Part shown: positions 14,048 through 20,880 of the stretch, piece by piece
Layout: each line of letters starts with the position of its first letter
Position numbering within the stretch: the stretch's first letter is position 1
Assembly: GCA_037147235.1 (NCBI GenBank)
Contig: JBAWVO010000078.1
Location: 1-22,951, forward strand
Direction: 5' to 3'
From: JANXQG01 sp037147235
Lineage (GTDB): Bacteria > Planctomycetota > Planctomycetia > Pirellulales > Thermoguttaceae
Length of the DNA stretch: 22,951 nt
The notes under the pieces: model-generated
The model's database searches: none
What the model was told of the DNA's origin: nothing
Seen by the model: only the letters and a program-made list of their open reading frames with translations
Position numbers and translations under genes: made by a program

Positions 14048-16044
14048 ACCAGGCACTCCACCATGGCGTAGATCTGTTGTTCGGAAAAGCCGGCCAGGTC
14101 GGCACTCTTGGAAGGGCATAGGGCCACGCAGGTGCCGCAACCCATGCATAAACCGGGGTTAACCCGCGCGGTGCGTTTGACGAGTTGCCCCTTGCGGTCG
14201 CGGATCTCGGCCCGCTCGATGGCGTTGTAGGGGCACGCCCGAATACAGGCGAAACAGGCCGCACAGTTCGTTTCATCAACCCGCGCAACTTCAGGTTCGC
14301 GAGTTAGTTGCTGGCGGCTGAACATCACCAGCACCTTGCCCGCGGCAGCCGTGGCCTGGGAAACCGATTCCGGAATATCTTTAGGCCCCTGGCAAGCCCC
14401 GCAGACATAGACGCCGGCCGCGTTGGTTTCGACCGGCCGCAGCTTGGGGTGGGATTCGGAAAGGAAGCCGTTCTCGTCGTAACCCACATTGAGCTTCTGG
14501 GCCAGTGCTTCGGCACCCTCGGAAGGACACATTGCCGCAGCCAGCACGACCATGTCGGCGTGGATTGTCACAGGCTCGCCAGCCAGGGTATCGACGCCGC
14601 GGACGACGAGGCGGCCGTCTTGTTCCACGATCTTCGATACGCGGCCGCGATGGTAATGGGCACCGTTCTGCTCGATCGCTCGGCGGACGAATTCGTCGTA
14701 GTTCTTTCCGCCGGCGCGAATGTCCATGTAGAAGACATGTGCCTCGCCCTCATGCACCTTGTGCTTGTAGAGCATCGTGTGCTTGGCATTATACATGCAG
14801 CAGATTTTTGAGCAGTACGAAAGGCCCTTGGCATTGTCGCGCGAGCCAACGCAACTGATGAAGACAACGCACTGCGGTATCTTGCCGTCGGAAGGCCGGC
14901 GGACTTCGCCGCCCGTGGGACCGGAGGCCGAGAGAAGCCGCTCGAATTGCAGCGAATCGATCACATCCGCATAGCGGCCATAACCATATTCGCCGTAGCC
15001 GGTGACGTGGCCGTTGCGCTGCTCCCGCCCCACGCTGTAGAGCTTATAGCCCGTGGCCACCACGATCGCGCCGACTTCCTCGGTCACTAGGCGGTCTTCG
15101 TCGTCGAAGCGGATCGCGCCAGGTAGACACTTCTTCGCACAGATGCCGCACTTCCCCTTGGTCAACTTCATGCAGACCGCGCTGTCGATGACCGGGCGGG
15201 CGGGCACAGCCTGCGGGAAGGGAATGTAAATGGCCGTCCGCTGCCCCAGTCCGTAGTCAAATGTGCTGGGGTTCTTCTTGGAGGGGCAGGAGTTCCAGCA
15301 CTGGCCGCAGCCGGTGCATTTTTCCATATCGATGTAACGAGCCTTCTTGCGCACGGTGACGCGGAAGTTGCCCACAAAACCCTCGACCGATTCGACTTCC
15401 GAATAGGTGTGCAGTGTGATGTTGGGGTGCTGGCCCGCCTCGACCATCCGCGGCGTGAGGATGCATTGTGAGCAATCCAACGTGGGGAAGGTCTCGCTCA
15501 GGCCGGCCATCTTACCGCCGATCGAAGGCTCGCGTTCCACGAGCACGACCTGGTATCCTGCGTCGGCAATATCCAGGGCGGATTGGATTCCGGCCACGCC
15601 ACCGCCAATGACCATCGCTCGGCGGGTCAGCGGGATTTCGATCGGGGCCAGGGCATGGTTGTATCGCGTCTTGGCCACGGACATCGAGACTAGGTCGATG
15701 GCCTTGGCGGTTGCCTGCCGCCGATCTTGATGAACCCACGAGCATTGCTCGCGGATGTTGGCCATTTCGACCAGGTAGGGATTCAGTCCTTCCTTCTCGG
15801 CCGCCTTGCGGAAGGTACGAAGGTGCATGTGCGGCGAGCAGGAAGCAACGACAACGCCGGTAAGATGTTCCTCGGTAATTTTCCGGCGGATCGTAGCCTG
15901 CCCCGGTTCCGAACACATATATTTGCAAGCCATAGCGCAGGCGACGCCCGGCAGCTCGGAGGCGGCCGACGCCACTTGCTCGACATCCACGGTACGAGCG
16001 ATATTCTCGCCGCACCAACAGACAAATACGCCGATTCTGGCCAT
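14044..16044 (-). CDS. hdrA: Heterodisulfide reductase subunit A (bifurcating flavoprotein)
   Basis: A 666-residue FAD and Fe-S protein, full length for the family. The N-terminal cluster domain begins with FVCWCG and carries C36, C40, C44. A thioredoxin-reductase-like FAD domain starts at AMVIGGGVAGIQSALDIA (about 143-160) and holds the signature FPTLDCSQCILTPRM. Inserted ferredoxin-type clusters use C243, C246, C249, C253 and C291, C299, C302, C306. Two C-terminal clusters are CAACFACIRACP and CMGCGTCVALCP. HdrA splits electron pairs on its FAD, one toward ferredoxin and one toward HdrBC. ATG at 16044 has AAGGGA upstream. It lies 15 bases after hdrB and overlaps flxD by 4. Confidence 0.95.
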   Translation of the reverse strand: MARIGVFVCWCGENIARTVDVEQVASAASELPGVACAMACKYMCSEPGQATIRRKITEEHLTGVVVASCSPHMHLRTFRKAAEKEGLNPYLVEMANIREQCSWVHQDRRQATAKAIDLVSMSVAKTRYNHALAPIEIPLTRRAMVIGGGVAGIQSALDIADAGYQVVLVEREPSIGGKMAGLSETFPTLDCSQCILTPRMVEAGQHPNITLHTYSEVESVEGFVGNFRVTVRKKARYIDMEKCTGCGQCWNSCPSKKNPSTFDYGLGQRTAIYIPFPQAVPARPVIDSAVCMKLTKGKCGICAKKCLPGAIRFDDEDRLVTEEVGAIVVATGYKLYSVGREQRNGHVTGYGEYGYGRYADVIDSLQFERLLSASGPTGGEVRRPSDGKIPQCVVFISCVGSRDNAKGLSYCSKICCMYNAKHTMLYKHKVHEGEAHVFYMDIRAGGKNYDEFVRRAIEQNGAHYHRGRVSKIVEQDGRLVVRGVDTLAGEPVTIHADMVVLAAAMCPSEGAEALAQKLNVGYDENGFLSESHPKLRPVETNAAGVYVCGACQGPKDIPESVSQATAAAGKVLVMFSRQQLTREPEVARVDETNCAACFACIRACPYNAIERAEIRDRKGQLVKRTARVNPGLCMGCGTCVALCPSKSADLAGFSEQQIYAMVECLV

Positions 16045-16059
16045 GGTTCCCTTACTGTT

Positions 16060-16902
16060 CTACTTATTCACCACGAAATGCCGGTCGATCCCCAAAATCT
16101 TCTCGTCGATCCCCAACGCCAAACCGATCAGGTCCGAAAGATAATAGACGACCAGCTCGTGCCGAACGCCGAATCGCCGCTCGATGTCGGCTTGCTTCAT
16201 GTCGAGGTTGACATGGCACATCGGGCAGGCAACCACGATACACGAGGCATTGTGGGCTGCGGCGTCGCTGAGTATCTTGTGGGAAAGATTCAGCACGGTC
16301 TCCTCGTCGGCCAGCGTCATGCCGGCACCACAGCACTCGGTCTTGTAGTTCCAATCGACCGGCTCCGCACCCAAGGCTGCCAAGAGCGTTTCCATGCTGC
16401 TGGGCTGCTCGCAGTCATCGAACCGAACATCCTGCGGTGGGCGAGTCAACAGGCAGCCATAGTAACAGGCCGGACGAAAGCCATTCAGCGGCCGCACGAC
16501 CTGCCGCACGATTGCATCCAGGTTGATCTTCTGCACGACCTGAATGAGGTTCAAGACCCGCGTGCTGCCATCCACCTCAAGCTCGACAATTTCGGAGATT
16601 TCTTTCTGTAGCTTTGGGCAGGCCGCCAAGGCCCGATTGGCACGCAGCAGTTCCATCGAACACATCGGACAGGGGGCCAGGAGTTCGGTCATTCCGTCGC
16701 GCTTGGCCAGCGCAAGGTTCCGTGCCGGCAGTGCGATGGCCAACTTGTGATTGAGCGAATGGGCCGCCGTGGCACCGCAACAAATCCAGTCGTCCAACTC
16801 CCGCAGACCAACCCCCAGCTTGCCCAGACAAGAACGGACTGATATCTCGTAGTCGTTTGACGACCCGTGCAGGGCACAACCGGGATAGTAGCCGATTTCC
16901 AT
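16060..16902 (-). CDS. hdrB: Heterodisulfide reductase subunit B
   Basis: A 280-residue protein with both CCG domains of true HdrB: C9, C41-C42-G, C78, C81 in the first half, and C146, C150, C190-C191-G, C226, C229 in the second. In methanogen HdrB these sites bind two noncubane [4Fe-4S] clusters that cleave the CoM-S-S-CoB disulfide. Since both sites are complete here, a real disulfide or disulfide-like acceptor is expected. A bacterium of this kind should lack CoM and CoB, so the acceptor (a DsrC-like protein, a lipoyl group or another thiol) is unknown. GAGGT before ATG 16902 is a good ribosome-binding site that contains the hdrC stop. Confidence 0.95.
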   Translation of the reverse strand: MEIGYYPGCALHGSSNDYEISVRSCLGKLGVGLRELDDWICCGATAAHSLNHKLAIALPARNLALAKRDGMTELLAPCPMCSMELLRANRALAACPKLQKEISEIVELEVDGSTRVLNLIQVVQKINLDAIVRQVVRPLNGFRPACYYGCLLTRPPQDVRFDDCEQPSSMETLLAALGAEPVDWNYKTECCGAGMTLADEETVLNLSHKILSDAAAHNASCIVVACPMCHVNLDMKQADIERRFGVRHELVVYYLSDLIGLALGIDEKILGIDRHFVVNK

Positions 16903-16905
16903 GAT

Positions 16906-17475
16906 TTACCTCTTCTCCCCGGACATGCACCGCGCGAAAATGCGGCTCACGACCGCGCGATCCTTTACGCGCTGGCCGCCGAAGTGCAGCTTGCCGCGTT
17001 GCATGAGTTTTGGGGCCAAGAGCGAGTCTTTCATCAAAGCCCGCAGGCTGCGATCGCGAAGAAATGCCCGCAGCTTGAAAACACCTACGAGTTCCAGTTC
17101 CCGCAGGCGGCCGTTGCGACGGACGTTGTCGAGGAACGCCTTTTGAAAGAGGACCGTTCGCTGGCGGGCCTCTGGCACGGCACCGCGCTCGAACGCAATC
17201 TGCCGCAGGGCGTCCATCACGCCTGCACAATCGACCGATTTTGGACACCGTGCCGTACATGTCATGCACGACACGCATTTCCAGATCGACTCGGCACGCA
17301 TTGCCTTCTCGGCATGGCCTAACTGCACAAGACGAATCAGCCGGTTCGGCAAAACGTCCATGGCATCGGCCATCGGGCAGCCGGCCGAACACTTGCCACA
17401 CTGATAGCAATCGCGCAGGCTCGTGCCGGAGAGTTGTTCGATGCCGAGATCGTCCGTTGTGGCGGTGAGCGTCAT
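16906..17475 (-). CDS. hdrC: Heterodisulfide reductase subunit C
   Basis: A 189-residue protein with two cubane cluster motifs, C23/C26/C29/C33 (CYQCGKCSAGCP) and C67/C70/C73/C77 (CVSCMTCTARCP), followed by C82 and a basic helical C-terminus. It carries electrons from HdrA to HdrB. Length is normal for HdrC. It opens the hdrCBA-flxDCBA run, with three bases between its stop and the hdrB start. The 86-base gap to the preceding response-regulator gene contains a hairpin (17513-17560) but no promoter I can recognise, so transcription probably comes from the sigma-54 promoter at 19200-19215. The start has no strong ribosome-binding site. Confidence 0.94.
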   Translation of the reverse strand: MTLTATTDDLGIEQLSGTSLRDCYQCGKCSAGCPMADAMDVLPNRLIRLVQLGHAEKAMRAESIWKCVSCMTCTARCPKSVDCAGVMDALRQIAFERGAVPEARQRTVLFQKAFLDNVRRNGRLRELELVGVFKLRAFLRDRSLRALMKDSLLAPKLMQRGKLHFGGQRVKDRAVVSRIFARCMSGEKR

Positions 17476-17512
17476 GGGATGCTTATCGGTGGGTTTGCAT
17501 TGGGTGGGATTC

Positions 17513-17560
17513 GTAGGGTGTGGATCAAATGTACGTTTACGCTCGTTGATACCACCCTAC
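17513..17560. repeat. Hairpin between the lipoyl-domain regulator and hdrC
   Basis: GTAGGGTG (17513-17520) pairs with CACCCTAC (17553-17560), and ATCAA (17524-17528) pairs with TTGAT (17546-17550) after a small internal loop, leaving a 17-base loop. It begins one base after the regulator's stop codon on the transcript. No T-run follows, so it is more likely a REP or an mRNA-stability hairpin than a terminator. Confidence 0.55.
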
Positions 17561-17561
17561 A

Positions 17562-19142
17562 TCAGCAACTGGACATTTCGCGAACCAGATGCGTGGCCAG
17601 GGCGTCATTGGTTTCGGGATCGAAATTCAAAATGCCGCCCTCGCTGCCGCAGGCTGGCTGCACGATCAGTGCCACAACCTTGTCGCCTCCTTTACCGGAA
17701 AGCGAGACAAATTCGCCCTTGGTATCACGAAGCAGACTGCCCGGCAGCCGGCCTTGTTCGCCCGTCGTGAGCACGATCACCCGATCGCAGCGCTGGGCAA
17801 TACTGACCAGGTTCATGGGCGTAATCGAGGTCTCTTCAGGGGAACTCTCCATGGGGAAAAGCTTGGCGACGAGCTTCTGATGAATCAGCCGTCCCAAACC
17901 TTCCTCGCGTCGCAATAGCCCTGGGGCGATCTGCAATCGCACCCGCGTGCCGTTGCGGTTGGTGATGGCAATGCTGTTCAGCGGCTGGGCGATCTCACGG
18001 TGGCGATCGCTACGTGCGCCGGTCGACTGGCAACAGAACGCTGCATCCAGGATCTCGGCCATCTCATTGTCGGCGAATGGCTCGACCGCATAGTAGAAGA
18101 TGCGTCGCAGCCGATAGGCCGCTTCGTGATTCGCATTGGCCGATGCCACGACGATCACTTTGGCCCCGGGGCACGCACCGTTGATCAGTCCGACCGTGAC
18201 CGGCCCTTCGTCGCCGATCGCTGAACCATCGAGAATCACGATGGGAGCGTCCACTTCGTTCAGGGCCGCACTCAATTGGGTCCAATCCGTGGCCCTCTGC
18301 ACGCCACAGCCAAGGCTTCCTAGCTTGCTGGCCTGAGTTAGCGCACTGACCACGTCGGGATTATACAGGGTGACTCGTCTTGCCAGACAGTTGCCTGCTT
18401 CATCTTCGGATCGCGTGGCACTGATACAGGCAATCCATCCTTTTTGGCACGGGTCGCTCAGAAGGAGTGAAGGGTCTTGCTTCAAAGCCTCATTGACCGC
18501 GACGACCACGCCCGACAAAGGCGAGGGGATGAGTTGCTGCGGTTTGTCGGCCACGACTACGGCGGCCAGCGGCAGCCCCTGATAGACCACCTCGCCGATC
18601 CGCGGCAAACGAACCGATTCAATCTTAACCGTTGTGGGATCGGTGAGCACGGCTCCGACTCGCGTGGCCCGCTGATCGCCCGACTGGAACCACGCGCGAT
18701 GCCAAAAGTGGAACGGCTCGGTTGTGGCGGAGGGTTCGACGGACGCCGGCACCTTACGACCGTTGGGCGAGGTATCATGGTGCAGTAGGCGGTGTACGGC
18801 TTGTGTGATTTCTTCCGGCGTAAAAGGCTTGGTCACATAGTCGGAAGCCCCCAGGCGGATTGCCGATGCCGCGTTGGGAATGCTGGGATAACCCGTCATG
18901 AGAACCACGGGCACGTCGGCCTTCTGTTTTCGCAAGGCTTCAAGGAAGGCGATTCCATCCATGTTGGGCATCTTAATGTCCAGAAGGATGGCACTGTAAT
19001 CGTTCTGCAGGGCCAGGCTCAAGCCTTGGCTCGCATCGCTGCATTTCTCAACCTCAAAACCTTGACGGCTGAAAATGCGGCGGCAGCCCTCGCAAATCAC
19101 TTCCTCGTCGTCAACAACTAAGATTTTCGGATTATCCAACAT
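17562..19142 (-). CDS. Response regulator fused to GcvH-like lipoyl domain
   Basis: A 526-residue multidomain protein. Residues 1-122 are a receiver (D11-D12, phospho-acceptor D55 in LLDIKMPN, K105). About 145-241 follow the glycine-cleavage H-protein pattern: FHFWHRAW, RVGAVLTDPT, VRLPRIGEVVYQGLPLAAV, then K200 exactly eight residues before P-L-S-G, as in GcvH where the lipoylated lysine stands eight before P-V-S-G, and VNEALKQDPSLLLSDP...GWI. About 255-370 look like a second receiver (IVILDGSAIG, YYAVEPFADNEMAEIL) lacking the usual lysine. Residues 380-526 are unrecognised. There is no DNA-binding domain. AAGGA before ATG 19142 and a sigma-54 promoter upstream place it first in the hdr-flx transcription unit. 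It may sense or accept electrons through a lipoyl group; this is inference. Confidence 0.85.
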   Translation of the reverse strand: MLDNPKILVVDDEEVICEGCRRIFSRQGFEVEKCSDASQGLSLALQNDYSAILLDIKMPNMDGIAFLEALRKQKADVPVVLMTGYPSIPNAASAIRLGASDYVTKPFTPEEITQAVHRLLHHDTSPNGRKVPASVEPSATTEPFHFWHRAWFQSGDQRATRVGAVLTDPTTVKIESVRLPRIGEVVYQGLPLAAVVVADKPQQLIPSPLSGVVVAVNEALKQDPSLLLSDPCQKGWIACISATRSEDEAGNCLARRVTLYNPDVVSALTQASKLGSLGCGVQRATDWTQLSAALNEVDAPIVILDGSAIGDEGPVTVGLINGACPGAKVIVVASANANHEAAYRLRRIFYYAVEPFADNEMAEILDAAFCCQSTGARSDRHREIAQPLNSIAITNRNGTRVRLQIAPGLLRREEGLGRLIHQKLVAKLFPMESSPEETSITPMNLVSIAQRCDRVIVLTTGEQGRLPGSLLRDTKGEFVSLSGKGGDKVVALIVQPACGSEGGILNFDPETNDALATHLVREMSSC

Positions 19143-19199
19143 GACAGTCGTCCTTTTTGGCGGATAGATTGCTCGCTTCTGACTTCGTGCCAGTAGCCT

Positions 19200-19215
19200 T
19201 GCAACAACTGTGCCA
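19200..19215 (-). promoter_or_regulatory. Sigma-54 promoter for the hdr-flx unit
   Basis: On the minus strand TGGCACAGTTGTTGCA matches the sigma-54 consensus (TGGCAC, five bases, TTGCA) at every conserved -24/-12 position. Transcription would start near 19188, about 46 bases before ATG 19142. The gene directly upstream encodes a sigma-54-type activator, and a palindrome lies at enhancer distance (19289-19309). Confidence 0.82.
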
Positions 19216-19288
19216 AAGAGGAAAACACCCTATAAAAGACGATAAATGCCGCGAAAGGGTGGTTTTGGAGACCGACAGGGCCAGAAAC

Positions 19289-19309
19289 GTGTATGCCGCA
19301 GGTATACAC
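19289..19309. promoter_or_regulatory. Palindromic candidate enhancer site
   Basis: GTGTATGCC and GGTATACAC flank GCA; eight of nine arm positions pair. The centre (19299) lies about 110 bases upstream of the predicted sigma-54 start, the usual distance for a binding site of an NtrC-type activator dimer. It starts 9 bases beyond the activator's stop codon. No second copy is visible. Confidence 0.5.
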
Positions 19310-19317
19310 TGTACCGA

Positions 19318-20745
19318 TCATCCCTCGGAACTCAGTCCATATTTGCGCATCAAAGCGTGCAGATTCGTTCGCTGGATGCCGATCTCCTCGGCGGCACGGC
19401 TGACGTTCCCTTCGCAACGCCGAAGGGCTTCGGATAGAAACCGCCGTTCGAGCTGTTCGACGGCTGCGTCGCGCACCTGCTGCTTGAGCCGCTTGAACTC
19501 CTCCCAGTTGTGGGGAAGTTGGCTCACCGTCGTTCGCGGCGCGGCCTTGCGGATTTCATCGGGAAGATGGTGCGGCTCGATGCGGTCCTGATCGCAGAGA
19601 ATAGCCAGCCGCTCGACGATGTTTCGCAACTCGCGGACATTGCCCGGCCAAGCATAACTTTCCATCAGGCACATGGCCTCGGAACTGAATCCCTTCACGT
19701 CAACCTGGTTTTTCTTGCAAAAACGTTTCAGGAAAGAAATCGCCAGCCGGGGTATATCGCCAAGCCGGTCGCGGAGCGGAGGGAGGTAGATCGGTACGAC
19801 ATTGAGCCGATAATAGAGGTCTTCGCGAAAAGCCCCTTCGCGAACCATCTCGCTCAGCTCGCGGTTGGTAGCCGAGATCAGGCGGATATTGACGTCGCGT
19901 TCGGCCGTGTCGCCGACCTTCCTTACCCGCTTGGTCTCCAGCACGCGGAGCAGCTTCCCCTGGGTTTCCATGCTCAGGTTGGCTACTTCGTCGAGGAATA
20001 GCGTGCCCTGGTGGGCAGCCTCGAACAACCCCTGCTTTGTGGCGATCGCGCCGCTGAACGAGCCTTTGATATGACCGAAGAGTTCACTTTCCAGCAGCGT
20101 GGGAGCCAATGCGCTGCAATCGCATGCCATGAGCGGGCAGTCGTTGCGGCGACTGAGTCGATGGATAGCCTGCACAAACATCTCCTTGCCGGTGCCGCTT
20201 TCTCCCGTCAGCAGGACGGTTCCATCCGAGGGTGCAACGCGGCGAGCAAGGGCAAAAACGCGCTCCATGGGCCGGCTTTCGCCAATGATCCCCTCAAATC
20301 CCTGGCGGATATCCAACTCCTGCCGGAGGGCCACGTTCTCGCGGATCAGCGACGAATGTTCCCATGCCTTGGCGACGACCACGTTCAACTGGGCCGGTGA
20401 AAAAGGCTTGGCAATATAGTCGTGGGCACCGGCTTTCATGGCCTCAACGGCCGTTTCAATCGCTGCGTGGCCCGTGATCATCACAACTTCCGTGGGAACC
20501 CCTGCCGCTTTGATCTGTCTCAGAACGTCAAGCCCCGAAACGCCCGGCATCATGAGGTCCAGCAAGATCACGTCGAACTGGCCCGTCAGGGCGGAATTCA
20601 AGCCGATGCCGGGATCACTAAAATACTCGACTTCGTGCCCGGCGGCACCCAAAGCCCGGCGGCAACTGATGCCGATCACCGCCTCGTCGTCAATCACGGC
20701 GATACGGAGTTTTGCAGGGAGGGAAAGAGGGTCATCGGAGTTCAT
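19318..20745 (-). CDS. Sigma-54-dependent NtrC-family response regulator
   Basis: A 475-residue activator. The receiver (about 12-128) has phospho-acceptor D63 in LLDLMMPG and K113 in IAKPF. The AAA+ domain (about 150-385) has Walker A GESGTGKE (181-188), the sigma-54 contact loop GSFSGA (228-233, usually GAFTGA), and Walker B TLFLDE (248-253). A Fis-type helix-turn-helix ends the protein (ALRRCEGNVSRAAEEIGIQR). When phosphorylated it should oligomerise and drive open-complex formation at sigma-54 promoters, the obvious target being 19200-19215 next door. Its partner is probably the kinase 20881-21912 upstream. ATG 20745 precedes the receiver by 12 residues; no Shine-Dalgarno sequence is visible. 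Confidence 0.93.
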   Translation of the reverse strand: MNSDDPLSLPAKLRIAVIDDEAVIGISCRRALGAAGHEVEYFSDPGIGLNSALTGQFDVILLDLMMPGVSGLDVLRQIKAAGVPTEVVMITGHAAIETAVEAMKAGAHDYIAKPFSPAQLNVVVAKAWEHSSLIRENVALRQELDIRQGFEGIIGESRPMERVFALARRVAPSDGTVLLTGESGTGKEMFVQAIHRLSRRNDCPLMACDCSALAPTLLESELFGHIKGSFSGAIATKQGLFEAAHQGTLFLDEVANLSMETQGKLLRVLETKRVRKVGDTAERDVNIRLISATNRELSEMVREGAFREDLYYRLNVVPIYLPPLRDRLGDIPRLAISFLKRFCKKNQVDVKGFSSEAMCLMESYAWPGNVRELRNIVERLAILCDQDRIEPHHLPDEIRKAAPRTTVSQLPHNWEEFKRLKQQVRDAAVEQLERRFLSEALRRCEGNVSRAAEEIGIQRTNLHALMRKYGLSSEG

Positions 20746-20761
20746 GGAGGAGTCGCTCTAG

Positions 20762-20862
20762 TTAACCACGAAACACACGAAAAAAAAGACATGGTACAAG
20801 AACGCCTTGTCGCTTGATCCTTCGATTCAATCTATGTCTTATTTCGTGTATTTCGTGGTTAA
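20762..20862. repeat. Long inverted repeat between kinase and activator genes
   Basis: Arms 20762-20782 and 20842-20862 are 21 bp each with one mismatch. The left begins TTAACCACGAAACACACGAA, and the right is its complement apart from that one base. The 59-base interior has no gene. It almost fills the gap between the two genes. A short inverted-repeat element or a folded intercistronic region are both possible. Confidence 0.75.
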
Positions 20863-20880
20863 TTTCTTACTATGTTCAGG

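Noticed and set aside
13607..17475. Methanogen-type Mvh hydrogenase-Hdr complex
   Set aside because: MvhD-like and HdrABC genes are present, but no hydrogenase large or small subunit; FAD/NAD and Fe-S subunits follow instead, which fits Flx-Hdr.
20762..20862. Rho-independent terminator between kinase and activator genes
   Set aside because: The arms are far apart (59 bases) and no T-run follows the stem; a terminator here would also split kinase and regulator.
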